DNA of 64,000 bases from Stenocarpella maydis (GCA_002270565.1 NQMI01000145.1:51424-115423); one strand, 5' to 3'. Shown: positions 13,901 through 25,700, counted from the stretch's first letter. Numbers and translations are program-made. The notes: generated from the sequence alone by a model not told the origin.

Positions 13901-15046
13901 ACCGAAGCATTCGGCAGGAGGACCGAGTCCACTGCGGCCAGTCCCTGCGTCAGATTCAGAGGCTGGCTGAGAATCTCCCGAACCAGCAGCTGCAAGAGAG
14001 CGCTCCACGAGGATGCGGAAAGCAGGCCGCCTTGACCCAAAGATACTAGCTGAATATTGGCACGAGGAGGGCTCTCGAGTATAGGAAGGACAGACGTCAT
14101 GCCAGCAGTTATGTAATCAATCTCGGCCTTTGTGACATCGGAGATCACGTGTACGAGGCCCGTCACTCGCAGCTTGGATTTTGGGAGATCCTGGACCAGC
14201 GGGCATGTGCCGAAGAAGTCCTCCAGAACGAGTGGCGGGCCGACGACGGTGTGCCACGCGTCCTCAAGACCAGTCCCGGCCAGTTTCAGCTTTCTATGTT
14301 CCAAGATGGCCTGTTGGTGCCATAGGAAGGCTGGTATCAGCGCCACTGTTCAGGATTCTTCAAAGAAAGCAAAGTTCACAGACGCACCTTAGTCTCGTGG
14401 TAGGAATCGAGGATAGATTGCAACTTGCTGGCATCTACCCCGGACACCAGCCATCCCCAGCAGCCCGGCCCATCCTGTAACGACCTCGATCTTGCGGCGA
14501 CAACCTCAATGAGGCGACGTGCCAGCCGGATCGTGTCTAGCCCGGCACGGCACAGGGAAGGCATATCATTCGCAAACGCGAGGGCGGCGGCGTTCAACAG
14601 ACCCCCGCAGGCAGCTGCCAGGCAGATAGGGACTTCTTTTGAGCAAAGAAGCGCAGGGTTGGATTCCATATACCTATGTCACACGAATACTCAGTAAGCG
14701 GCTCCTATTCGAGGGCTAGGATGAGCACTTACTGTACTAGGACACCAGCTCTCATGATAGTCACCAGAACAGTACTTGCGAGGCCCTCAGGATCCCCAGA
14801 TTCCCGATAGCGCTCGGCTAGGTGCAATAGGTCGGTGAAATCACCACCAAATGTGTCTCTCAGCCGGGGCTCCAGCGCATCTATCTCCTCTTTCAACGTG
14901 GTCGTTGCGCTCTGCAGGAACCGTCGGAGCCATGGGCTGGCGGACGATTGAGCGTATAGGAGTTTGATGGTTGGGTAGAAGACGTCCGTCTGGTCCCCGA
15001 AAACCAGGACTGGCCAGTCTTGAGAACCCATTGAAGGAGACTTCAT
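7990..15046 (-). CDS. Non-reducing PKS (SAT-KS-MAT-PT-ACP-ACP-TE)
   Basis: Iterative non-reducing polyketide synthase that builds and aromatises a poly-beta-keto chain. Six exons: 15046-14733, 14673-14388, 14310-13660, 13528-12587, 12502-12299, 12216-7990; 2,207 aa. SAT about 1-370, with an AACGG motif where GxCxG is usual. KS about 385-800, with TACSSS (Cys about 554), the HGTGT His and GHGEA. MAT with GHSLGEY (Ser about 1002). PT with catalytic-type His about 1330 (DGHRLMDVP) and Asp about 1520 (WVDSLTHLAGF). Two ACPs, both GVDSIMA (Ser about 1694 and 1812). TE with GYSGG (Ser about 2012) and ADHFTM (His about 2180). There is no C-methyltransferase and no reductase domain. The SAT and the HR-PKS at 34 kb suggest a preformed acyl starter. 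The 84-nt intron 12586-12503 is in phase and free of stops, so its retention would add 28 residues. Product identity is unknown. Confidence 0.93.
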
Positions 15047-15146
15047 GAAATGGGTAGAAGGGCGTGTGATTTTGCCTAAAACTGTGGTTCATTGGTTGAT
15101 ACACAGTTGTCACGGAAAAGTAAATCGCTAGAGGCAAAGCTGGCCG

Positions 15147-15156
15147 CTTATATTAT
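15147..15156 (-). promoter_or_regulatory. Candidate TATA element of the NR-PKS
   Basis: On the minus strand the sequence reads ATAATATAAG about 100 bases upstream of the NR-PKS start codon, with a CCAAT pentamer nearer the start (plus-strand ATTGG at 15,091). Position and composition suit a core promoter; there is no experimental support. Confidence 0.35.
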
Positions 15157-15179
15157 GAACCACCGCAAAGGTTGTTCAG

Positions 15180-16022
15180 ATGACTCGCCTGACGAGGGCC
15201 TGGCGTTCACCTATGTGGACTATCAGAACCACCACCGTCACCGCCTTCCAGCGTGAAGTAGGAGTGAGCCTCTTCTGCGTCCCGCTTTCCAGCTCGGGCC
15301 GACTTATCCTCTTGTTCGATAAAGGGTTTGCATGGGCCAGGAACTTGGGCGGAGGTAGACACCCAGTCCATTTTCCGTCTAGAAAATTGGTCTTGAAACA
15401 CGCCTACCCGATAATTGCATATGTATACGACAATCACCTCTGCAGGTTATGCTTGCCAGTGGTTGTGTATATCCCACATGAGGCTATGAATTGTCCCGGT
15501 GTCGTGCGAACACAATCATTGACCACACCATTACCAATTGTACATAAAGCCACCCATCGCAGTTTGTCTCGTATCACTTGTGAGACATGGAATAAACTTT
15601 ATTCTAGGTGGGTAGGCAAAAGACCCCAGTGGGGTTTTACGCCCTGGCTACTACGCCAAAGGTACACACACGTCCACCGGGGTCCCAGACGTTACCAACG
15701 GAGGTATATGAGTCAAGGTAATCGTTCGGTTAAACCTGGCGATGCGGGTCCCGATGAGGTGGCGATAGCTAGCATGCGCATACTAATACAGTGCGGTTTT
15801 CGAGTAGACGAGTCAGGACATATATCCAGGCATCCCTTGTTCGGGGAATTACTGCATACCGGTGCTCCGTTAAACTACATATGTACCGTAGTGGGGTCCG
15901 CGGGCCGGAAAGTTATGTCCCCCCCCCCCAGGCCTCACCATAGTGTACTTAGGGTTATAGGGGGCTATTATTCTCACACTTCCGTTATCGTGATTTCCGT
16001 CTGTCTTTTATTGTACTCCTAG
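15180..16022 (+). CDS. Unrecognised open frame beside NR-PKS promoter
   Basis: A 280-codon open frame runs away from the NR-PKS, starting 134 bases from its start codon. An open frame this long is unlikely by chance at this base composition. However, the translation has no recognisable domain, is rich in scattered Arg, His and Pro, runs through a poly-C tract near 15,920, and starts inside what should be the NR-PKS promoter. It may be a real orphan gene, a relic, or spurious. The stretch lies upstream of an assembly gap, so the local sequence may contain errors. Confidence 0.2.
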   Translation: MTRLTRAWRSPMWTIRTTTVTAFQREVGVSLFCVPLSSSGRLILLFDKGFAWARNLGGGRHPVHFPSRKLVLKHAYPIIAYVYDNHLCRLCLPVVVYIPHEAMNCPGVVRTQSLTTPLPIVHKATHRSLSRITCETWNKLYSRWVGKRPQWGFTPWLLRQRYTHVHRGPRRYQRRYMSQGNRSVKPGDAGPDEVAIASMRILIQCGFRVDESGHISRHPLFGELLHTGAPLNYICTVVGSAGRKVMSPPPRPHHSVLRVIGGYYSHTSVIVISVCLLLYS

Positions 16023-17097
16023 TGAGATTATTTAAGTAGGAGAGAGTAAATTGAATAATTGGGCTTGTATGTTTAGGTACTCTTTTGATGATGTGGCTTT
16101 CTTACCTAAATCCTTTAAGGCTTGTGTCTTATGCAAGCTTTCCGCTCCTACTAATGCTTATTAATTATTATGTTTGTCTTGTGCAACCTGCAATCCTTTT
16201 ATACGCCCGCTAGGCCCGGTACCGCATGTGGATGTCAGGTACCATGGGCCACCACCATTCGGCATACCCGTAATCCGGGATACCAAAATTTCTTAACACC
16301 TACAGAAGCCGTTTAATAACTTCACTTGTACGTTCCTCAGCAAAACACTTAACTCCTCAGATAGAATATCCACGTGTATAAAGACAATTAACTTGCAACT
16401 GCCCCCCCCCCCCCCNNNNNNNNNNNNNNNNNNCGGTTACCCCGTGCGCTACATTGGTAATGGGAGGGGTAAAGAAACCGGTCTGTGGAGGACGGAGGAT
16501 ATACATTTGCACTAGATGAATGTTGAATGTCCGCTCCACATAAATTTCAGGCAGCATTTACTATGCTATTTGTCCAGAATGGTCTATGAACGTGATCTTG
16601 CCACACACACACGGCATGCTGATTGGCCCGCAGAAAATCCCTAACCCCAGAGGGCCCTTGGACCATAGGAAGGGGGGCCCTCCCCTCAGTGTGGGTACCC
16701 GGAGGTCCCTACTGGGCGGCGTGGATCGCCTTCGTCACTCGCGATGTCCGCTCACTCCTCCAGCGAACCCCTTCACGCCTATATGTACCATAATACGTAG
16801 ATGAATAGCTCACAGGGCTCCGAGACGGACTTTCCTCCTAGTATTGAAAGTTTAGAACGTTATAATTATGGTTTAGCTACCGTTCCATATGCTGAAAACA
16901 ATGTTTAATCATTATGTGGCTTGATATAGGCTCTGGAGGTTATCTTTTTAATCTGTTAAGAAACCCTAAGAAAAGGTTAACATAGCTATAGCCTTGTAGG
17001 GATAGAGGGCCCTGCGGCTTCATTCATCTAACACATATCTAGGTAGATCCCGTGGCTGCGTGCCGACACCTTGCGTAAAGCTTATTTGCTACCATAC
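16023..17097. other. Intergenic with assembly gap
   Basis: No gene can be supported here. A 14-base poly-C run (16,402-16,415) leads directly into 18 Ns (16,416-16,433), so the assembly is broken at a homopolymer and the true gap length is unknown. The 3' end of the FMO-ADC gene lies at 17,098. Confidence 0.8.
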
Positions 17098-19455
17098 TTA
17101 GTCGATACGCCTAGATGAGAGGTACTCGGATACATTTGTGCCTTCCGTGATTTTCGCGCTGACGATGTTGAATACCGGCATCCCAGACAAAGCGCTTGCG
17201 ATATGGCCCAGAGTGGGTAGTTGATGCCAGTCGAGAGGCTTGAAATCCAGCCTTGCGCTGCTTGAATTCGCAACCGTTTCAATTTTCTCCCCCTTGGTCT
17301 CTCCCGCATGAGGGATGACACATGCGTATTCGCAATCCGCCACGCCGGGTCGCCCGATGGCAGGTAAATATCTGTACACGATGATCCCGTAGTCCACCAA
17401 GGTCCCGATGGGACCTCGCTCGGTGGCAGCATTGCCGGCCTTGAGACTACCCAGCGATATGTCAGCAAACTTGGCACCTCCCCAAGATGCAGTGATATGG
17501 CAACTGCCATCAAACTGGTACATGTCCAGGTCGCAGGGCACGCTCGGCAGGCCGAGCTCCTCACGGCAGGCCGTGACAGCTTCGCTGCGCGACACGAGGT
17601 GTATCGGCATAAACGACCCGTTGACCATGCCACCATCCTGCTTTCTGTACTGCACCCCATGTACTTGGAGCGCCAGTGTCATGTAGCCTTCGCCTCCTAA
17701 CCAGGCCATGTTTTCCAAGGATGTGATGACCAGACTTGCTGCACAAAGGGTATCGGGGCGCCTGAACTTGAATCTTTCGCTAGGGAAGAGTCGTTCCAGA
17801 AACGGCTTCGAGGTCTTGAACTTGACCACAGCTCTCTTGAAGCGGGAGGCCGATCTGTCTCTGCCGCTTGGGTCCCGCAGCAGACCCGAGAAAGATCCAA
17901 CACCGATCGGCAACAACCGGAAGTCAGCCGGACTTTTGTCATGTTTCCACTGCCTAAACATTCGCGCTGAATAGTCCAGCTCGTCATGGGAAAACAACTC
18001 GTCTGTGTCTGCCCGGAACAAGTCAGTACCTTCTCAGCGGGAGCGGTCTTGGAGTAGTTAGGTTTCAATTTTCTTACTGTTCACCTCTGGTTTTTCATCA
18101 TCGCCGAAGTCTCTTCCTGCGTCGCGGGAGTATCCTTGGATAGTATGCGCCCTTCTACTTCGGATCTCCTCGTACAGGCGTAGCCGTTCAGGCACTGCTT
18201 CCGGGTGTGTCCCAAGGGGAAGAACAACAGACAAGCTGGCTGCATCTTCGATAGCCTGTACGGCGCCTTGTCCTTGGTCTTGAAAGCCGAAGTGAGTCAC
18301 AGTTCTTGATCATCAAAGCTGGGTGGTTTAATAAGAGACACCTACGCGGAGTAAAAGGGTGGGCAGCATCACCGAGGAGGGCGACTCTGTCTTTCGTCCA
18401 AGGTATCTGCGCCATGTCCAGTAACTGCCACACCCGTTTTGAAATAGTAGGATCGTCGGACTTGGAGAGGAGACACTTCACCGCGGGGTGAAAGTCGTCG
18501 TAAACCTTCAATATTTGCTCGGTCGTTACCCGCGAATCCCACCCTGTTTTAGGTGATGCGTAAATATCCCAAGAAAATCTCATCGTGGCATCTATTCACT
18601 TACCACCAGTTTTCATTACCTGTGACGCTTCATCAGGATGTATACACACGAAGTTCAACATCTCGTTGTTGCTGCAGGAATACATGATGACCCTGCGCGT
18701 CCTGCCGGCCCAGGCCAGCAAGCTGTCGTAAACTTCAGCCAGGGGGCGTGTCGTGGGATCAGCTAGCGCAATTTTCCTGGGTATCATGAAACGAAAGGCC
18801 GACTTCCCAGAGCTAAATGGCCTCGCATCTGTAATGAGGCCTCTCATGACAGACTACAGCAAGGAGTTAACTTGGTCAAATCCCAATCCTCCTCCAAAGA
18901 GCAAGATAACCATCACAGACCGAAACTAGTACTTACATATACCCCATCCGCTCCGAGAATGACATCGGCCGCTATAGTCTGACCATTTTCCAAGATGATA
19001 GTTCCATTTACAGGATCGGCACTGTCAACTCTTGTAGATGTATGGATTGTGGCGCCATCCGCGACCGCCTTCGTCTTCAGAGCGTTGTGAAGTTTGGCCC
19101 GCTGCGCAAGAAGCCACGGATCTGTCCACCTCATATTTGCTCTGGAAAGGTCAATGTCCTTTCCAAGTCGGCCATACTGGTCATATTCGACAGCGCGGCT
19201 CATGGGATTGGTGTCAAAATCTGCCGGATCAAGCCCCCAACGCCGGAGGATGCTAAGGCCATTAGGCATTAGATGGACAGCCGCGCCGATCTCAGCATTA
19301 AAACAAGACTGTTCGTAGAGATCGACAATGTGCCCGCTACGGCGCAAACCTATCGCAACGGCTAGCCCACCTATACCAGCACCAACAATGGCGACTCTGA
19401 GTGGAGTTGGGCAGTCGTCGCCCGTCAATTCTGGAACGTCCCTGGGAGACTTCAT
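17098..19455 (-). CDS. FAD monooxygenase fused to acetoacetate-decarboxylase-like domain
   Basis: Predicted flavin-dependent aromatic hydroxylase (salicylate-hydroxylase-like) with a C-terminal acetoacetate decarboxylase-like (ADC) domain. Five exons: 19455-18937, 18853-18604, 18543-18346, 18278-18078, 18008-17098; 692 aa. The N-terminal half has the FAD-binding GAGIGGLAVAIG near residue 25, ILGADGVYS near 170 and the GD motif LLGDAAHPFTPH. It is followed by DQGQGA and IEDAASL. The last about 300 residues carry the ADC-like segment (ENMAWLGGEGYMTLALQVHG, then VPCDLDMYQFDGSCHITASW). The fusion rests on the intron 18077-18009, with donor GTAAGA, branch-like CTAAC and acceptor GGGCAG, which keeps frame. 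Without that splice the FMO would stop right after the donor and the ADC part would lack a good start. The role of the ADC-like domain is unknown; decarboxylation or aldol chemistry is a guess. Confidence 0.8.
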
Positions 19456-19618
19456 CCTGCTCTTGGCTGATATTTTCACCAGTAATCGCGTTCTGATAGT
19501 TTGGTGTACTGTGAGTTGGACACCACGACTTGTTTGGCAGGGAACAATTGGGGGCTTGACGAATGCTAGCCGGGTGAATATAATCAAGGGAGTACCTGTA
19601 AGCTTGGACCGATGAAAT

Positions 19619-19717
19619 GCAATTAAACGTAGGCAGTTGCAGGACCACTAATATTGCAATTAAACGTGGACAGGTGCAGGACCATTTAAATGTTTTTAAA
19701 CATAGCCAGTTGCAGGA
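19619..19717. repeat. Three imperfect ~37-bp tandem repeats upstream of FMO-ADC
   Basis: Copies start at about 19,619, 19,656 and 19,692. The shared core is roughly TTAAAC-RT-RG-N-CAG-KTGCAGGA; the first two copies also share the leading GCAAT and the trailing CCA. The repeats lie 160-260 bases upstream of the FMO-ADC start codon, in the region shared with the divergent dioxygenase. Confidence 0.7.
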
Positions 19718-20039
19718 AGAGCGGAACAACAGGGCCCGTATCTTTCCCTTCCCGCGGGAACCGAGGACTAAGAGCGAGGTCATGGGCCGCGAGTAATGAT
19801 ATCTCGTACCCTCGTTCGCCCCAGAAGAAAAGGGGAATCCATACATGCGATCTTAGAAATGCCAAGGCTGAGTGTGTGTTAAGAGGTTGGCGGCGGCGGA
19901 GGCTTAATCAAACAAGCGTACCTAGGCCCAGGAAATACCGACGCGCGGGTAATACCCAATGGGTACCCGAGGACGCATGGGTATCTAGGTACTTAGCTTT
20001 CATCACATCCGGAAGAAGCCGAGAGTTTTTAGGTTTCTA

Positions 20040-20800
20040 AAGGGCTCCACAGGGCTTGTTTTTAAAAAACCACCCCACTAGCTGGGCTACATTTATGGCC
20101 CTGTTATTTTAGCCATTTCAAATTTATAAGCCTAACTAGTAATGGTTCTTTAGCTTTAGCCACTGGCTATAAGGAGAATATATAACTAGATAGCCTTAAA
20201 ACTAGTAATTATAATCTTTTTATAAATGGTATCTCTATATACTGAAATAGTTAAGTATTAACTTTATATATCTTTGCTTATATAAACTCTATAGGTTACC
20301 TATTAAAGCTTATACAGGTTTATTTTCATATTCTAAATTACTTAAATAATATTTAATCAACTAACTAAAATAAGATTTATTAAGTTAATATAATATTTAA
20401 ATATACCATTTTATTTAGGTATCTCCATTTTATGAAATTCATAAAATATGTTCTTAGAAAGATATAATTTAATTATAAATTATAAATAAGTATTTGAAAT
20501 CGTTAATACTTATTTAATGATAAGTTTTAAATAGAATTTTTAACGAATATAATAAATAAAAAATGAAGCTAATAGTAACCTTATAAAGGGGAAAGAAAAA
20601 TAAAACATTAAATTAATATTAGTAAGAGGTTAAAAATAAAAAAGGTTTTAATTATTTTTAATACAGCTATTATTAATGTAAGCACTATTTAGAAGAATAT
20701 TAATTAATATTTTTATATCTAATGACTCCTTAATACTAATAAGAGAGGGATTAGGTTTTATTATGGCGGGCAATTAATGTTGAAAATAGTGGCATTTTTA
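20040..20800. repeat. AT-rich RIP-like island inside the cluster
   Basis: About 760 bases of TpA-rich, stop-rich sequence between two cluster genes, similar in texture to 1-6,833. It is probably a decayed, RIP-mutated insertion; no family can be assigned. Confidence 0.55.
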
Positions 20801-21163
20801 ATGAGGGTGTGGCGAATTAGGGGGCGAGGCAAAAGTGGGCCACCCACGTCAGCGTGAAACCAACCGATAGGATACAAGCACGGTTGTTACGTCGGTGTAT
20901 ATGTACTCGCGAACGTTGGGCTCTATGACTCGGTCAATATCGGCCGACAGACTGGTGATGAGTGTGGCCAACGGACACCGTCTATTGTCCGTCTCTGCAA
21001 AATAGGTCTTCGGGCTGTTCTTCAACATCACATGCGGATAACCTGCTTCTAAAACTAAGTGTATCCTTTAGTCCTCTGCATTGTTCCTGCCTGCTTAAGT
21101 GTCTTTGAGGTGCCTAGAGTATTGTCGTGCAAAACCAGTCTCTACACCGTCAAGAATCCCAAC

Positions 21164-22172
21164 ATGCCTCGCGCTCCAGTAGTTTGCATCACTCATGGCG
21201 GTGGCAAGTGCTTCTCAGTTCCTTTTATGCTTAGTTCATGGAAGTAGTGCTAAAGACAAATTCGTAGGTCCGATGCCCGTCCTCGAGCCACAAATGGGTG
21301 GCCACGGCCATGATGCGCTTAATGAAAGTCTCCGAACCCGTGTGCGCGAGATCTTGAGATTGGGCACATCTCAAGCGCCTCGTGCCATCGTTGTCATCAC
21401 TCCTCATTGGCGTCCTGATTATCCAACCATAACCATGGTCGACAAACCCCCGCTTTGCCACGATTTCGAGCCGGGTCACCCGCCTGCTGCTTGGGATATT
21501 CAGTACGATGCTCCGGGGTCCAGCGAAGTGGCAAATCTCGTCTACAACGCTTTTTCTGAGGCTGAGCTGAGACCTGGAAAAGATTTTGAGAGAGGTATAT
21601 AGGCCGTGTTCCCCAGCGCAGCAGCCCGCTCCTCTTGGTTCTTGCTGATTGACCGGACTTATCCCTGACGGGGTGTAGGTTTTGACCACGGTGTTTTCAT
21701 ACCTTTTATCTTCATCAGCCCAGCAGGCGAGGTGCCTCTGATATCAGTATCAATCTCTAGCTCCTCTGACCCTGATCTTTACACTCGGATGGGCCAGGCG
21801 CTCATCAAGCTGCGAGAGGATAACATTGCGGTTGTGGGGTCGGGCTTTGCTTCCTACCACAACGTGCCAATGATGCGAAAGCTCTACTCTGCTGATCCCG
21901 CGTCGGCCGAGATGTCAGAATGGCGCAACAAGGTCGCTGACTTCAACAGCGTACTCAAGGAGATTGTGGCGATTGAGAATCATGAAGAGCGAGCCAAACG
22001 GCTGCGGAAATGGCGTGAGCTACCGTTCGCATACGATGTTCACCCGGATAACGAAGATGAGCATATCCTGCCTCTGATTGTTTGTTCTGGGGCTGTGGAA
22101 AACAGCAAAGGGGGATCATTTGCAGACCCATTTGGCGGTGTTGAGGTGTATACTTTCTACTGGAGTGAATAG
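21164..22172 (+). CDS. LigB/DODA-family extradiol ring-cleavage dioxygenase
   Basis: Predicted class III, non-heme-metal extradiol dioxygenase of the plant/fungal 4,5-DOPA dioxygenase type, which opens catechol-like rings. Three exons: 21164-21203, 21268-21594, 21679-22172; 286 aa, a normal length for the family. Visible signatures are the N-terminal THGGG followed by PMPVLEP across the first intron, AIVVITPHW near residue 65, the PPAAWDIQYDAPGS substrate-loop segment, and FDHGVFIPF with its family His. The first intron uses a GC donor (GCAAGT at 21,204); splicing there restores the family motif HGGGP exactly, which no GT donor does. It sits between the FMO-ADC gene and the carboxylate reductase, so a polyketide-derived hydroxylated ring is its likely substrate (inference). 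Confidence 0.88.
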
Positions 22173-22780
22173 TGATGCTACGCTACATGCCTTAGATAGT
22201 GTCTTCGAGGGTTGATCCTAAGAAACATGGCTTTCAGATTGCATAAATATGGCTGAAATTGTCATCCAAGATACATACCAAGTGGAAAGCCCGTCCCCGG
22301 GCCCTATGAACTATTTATCCAATATTCAAGTACTACAGATTAAATAGGCGAACCCCCTCCACGCCACCCAGTAGGGCCTTCCGCATGCCCAGAGATAGGC
22401 GCTAGGTTTTCAGCGGTGTGGTATGTAAACGAGAGAATGCAGGGCAGTGGATACTGCTACCCTGGACCTTGCCTGATCGCCCTCTGACTCGATTTAACCT
22501 CGACGGTTTTATGGGTCATCCGGCCACTGGGAATCCTTGCCGGAAAGTACTCCGTAGAAGGAACTTTTTGGTCCCCGTAGCCCTCAATCCTCAGGGTCTG
22601 CTCGTGTTCCCCGATGTCCGTCAGGATGGTCCTCAAGCGGCCAACTTAAGATGGTTATAACAACCTCTATTCATACTCATGTAATTTTCATCGTCCTACC
22701 CTCTAACCTTAGCATGTTTGACAACGCAATTAGGCATCATTACAACTATCAACCTGTCGTTACAAACTATTCCGGTCACT
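22173..22780. other. Intergenic, upstream of the NRPS-like reductase
   Basis: About 600 bases between two genes on the same strand. It should hold the dioxygenase 3' end and the promoter of the A-T-R gene. I see no further gene. Confidence 0.6.
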
Positions 22781-25700
22781 ATGTCCACGCCAAAATTCAG
22801 AGAGCCTTGCGGCAAGCGGCTTATTCCGCATGTCATTGACGATGTTGCCAGAACTGACCCGTTGCGTGAATGCTTTTCCATACCTTTGTCATCAAACCCG
22901 CAAGACGGCTGGAGAAGTATCTCGTATGGCCAATATGCTATGGCCATCGACCGCCTCGCTCATCACATCGTGAAGACGTCGGGCGTACCCGTGCCGAAGA
23001 GCTTCCCAACAGTAGCTTATATCGGGACCAATGACGCCGTGTACCTTATCTTCGTTATTGCTGCCATTAAAGCAGGCTACAAGGTGAGTGTCATCACTGT
23101 CACCACGGCTCTTTTCCGATCCTCCCCACAGGACATAATGAGTAACGTTTTCACGATAGGCCCTGTTTGTATCGCCTCGAAACTCGGAGGCGGCGCAGCT
23201 TAACCTCTTCAATCTCACGGACTGTGACATACTTTACCACGACACAACGTTCCAAGAACTGGTGAAGTCCTGGTTGACGAAGCGAAGTAGTATGAAAGCA
23301 AACCTGCTAGCGCCATTAGACTTTTGGCTAGCAGAAGGTTCCATAGTTGAGCCATTCCCGTACCTGAAGGTGTCGGAGGAAGCTGTGTGGGAACCGTTTG
23401 TTGTGCTCCATACAAGTGGGAGCACAGGGTTACCGAAGCCCATCATAGTTCGGAATGGATTGATCATGCTGAAAGATAGGTTGCACTTCCTCCCTTCATG
23501 GAACGGAACAGAGTCCGCCGTGCGCGGTCTAGCTCGTTCCAAGAGAAACTTTACTCCAAGTATGGACATAATAGCACACCCTCCCCACCATCCCCAAAAA
23601 GTAGTCTCGCTGACCAGGTTTATTACAGTGCCCTTCTTCCATTCAAGTGGCCTTTATACGTTCTTTGGTTTCCACGTGTACCGCAGCAAGCCGGTCACGT
23701 TCGCCATCACTAACAGGCCATTCACTGCCGCTTTCGTCCTCGAGCAGTTGGCACACGCCGGTGCCGACATTGACTCCATTTCATTACCCCCTTCTGTCTT
23801 GGAAGAGCTCAGTGCCACTGAGAATGGCTGTGAAATTCTCAGAAAATTCAAATTCGTTGCCTTTGGAGGCGGTAAGTGCTGTCCGCAAAGCGAAAAGAAT
23901 CCAAAGTATTCATTTGCTGATATGGCGTTAGGGAACCTCAGCGATGCTGCTGGACAGAAGCTGGTTGACCGGGGCGTCGTCCTCCAAAATTCCTTCGGGT
24001 CGACTGAGTATGTTAACATTCCCTACTCTTTTTATCGCGTCTTATCAAGTCTGACATGTGCTTAAAGATGCGGCCTGTTGCCATACTACTGGCAGGCAAA
24101 CCCTGAAGCATGGCAATGGCTTCTCATAAACCCGGAAGTGCTCGGTGCGGAATGGCGACCAGTTGCGGGCGAAGATGACGTGTTCGAGCTCGTGATTGTC
24201 CGCAAAGACCCCCTTTCTAGAATCCAGGGAGTGTTTTACACCTACCCAGATCTAGATGAGTGGTCCTCCAAGGACTTGTTCAAGAAACACCCGACGTTGC
24301 CGGACCACTGGAAATACCACGGGAGGTGCGATGACTTGATTGTTCTTTCAAACGGTGAAAAACTCAACCCCATGACGGTTGAGAACGTTCTAAACGGACA
24401 TCCGAAAGTCAGAACCGCAATTGTGGTGGGAACAATGAGGTTTCAACCTGCTCTGCTTGTTGAACCCGTGCAGCACCCGAAAAGCACAGAGGAGTCCGAA
24501 GATCTACTCGAGGAACTGTGGCCACTTGTTGCCAAAACTAACAACGAGATGGCGGCACACGCCCGGATAAGTAGGCAGCTCATCTTGCTCACCAAAGCCG
24601 ACAAGCCTTTCATAAGGCTGTCTAAAGACACTGTTCATCGAATCCTTTCCATCAAGCTGTACGAGTCGGAGGTGGACAATCTTTTCCGAGAAGCAGACGC
24701 TGGGTGGAAAGACGCTAGATGCAACCTGGACCTTACCTCGCAGGAAACCCTCTTGCAGTCGATATGCCGTCTTTTCCAGACGCTCACTTATGTTTCTACC
24801 ATCGAGCCGGATACGGAATTTTTCACGGCAGGAATAGACTCCCTCCAGGTTGTCAATGCATGTCGTTTGCTCCGCGGTGCCCTTCAGGAAAAGAGCAACA
24901 GTATTGACTTGAAGAGCATCACACCGCGGATGATCTACGAAAAACCTTCGTCTCGTAATCTCACCAAGGAAATCTGGGCTCAGCACGTTGGCTCGCTGAA
25001 ACCAGTGGATGCGGATGTTCAAGCGTCTCGTGCCATGTCTGCCTTGCTGGCCAATTACACCCAAACCCTGCCCAACAGGCCTGAGACTGCAAGATCCCCA
25101 GCACGAGACTCGCAGCAGGTTGTCATTCTCTCCGGAAGCACGGGAAGGCTCGGCGCATACCTGCTCGACCTTCTCGTCAAGAACCCCACCGTCCACAAGG
25201 TGGTTTGTCTGAACCGCGCACGAGATGGCCTCACCCGTCAGCTACGCCTCAACGGGGCACGTGGGCTAAATACCGACCTTACCAAAGCCGAGTTCCTACA
25301 AGCAGACTTCACGCAGCCTGACCTTGGGCTGAGCGCCGAGACACACGCGCGGCTGCTGGCCGAGGCGGACCGAGTCATCCATACCCAGTGGCCTGTCAAC
25401 TTCAACCTGGCCCTCCAGTCGTTTGAGCCGCATATCCGGGGCGTGCGGCACTTAATAAATTTCTGCCTGCAGACATCCAGAAACGTGCATCTCGTGCTTG
25501 TGTCCACGGTGATGGCCGCCACTGGCTGGGACGGCTCTGAAGACGCTCGCGCGTCAGCAGTGCCTGTGGGTGCGTACGCCCAAGGCAAGCTCGTCGCGGA
25601 CCTTATTCTAGAGACAGCGACAAAGCGCAGCGGGGTCTCCGCCGCCGTCGTGCGCGTCGGGCAAATCGCAGGCCCCGAGGACGCCGCGGGCGTGTGGAAT

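Larger units (their letters stand above)
19456..21163. other. Divergent promoter region with AT-rich island
   Basis: Region between the divergent FMO-ADC and extradiol dioxygenase genes. Positions 19,619-19,717 hold a short tandem repeat, listed separately. About 20,040-20,800 is an AT-rich, stop-rich island of RIP-like character. No gene can be supported. Confidence 0.6.

Noticed and set aside
7990..15046. Assignment of the NR-PKS to a named resorcylic acid lactone pathway such as radicicol or zearalenone
   Set aside because: Domain layout differs (two ACPs) and the accessory genes do not match those pathways, so no gene name was given.
19619..19717. CRISPR-like array
   Set aside because: Only three degenerate adjacent repeats without spacers, in a eukaryotic promoter region.
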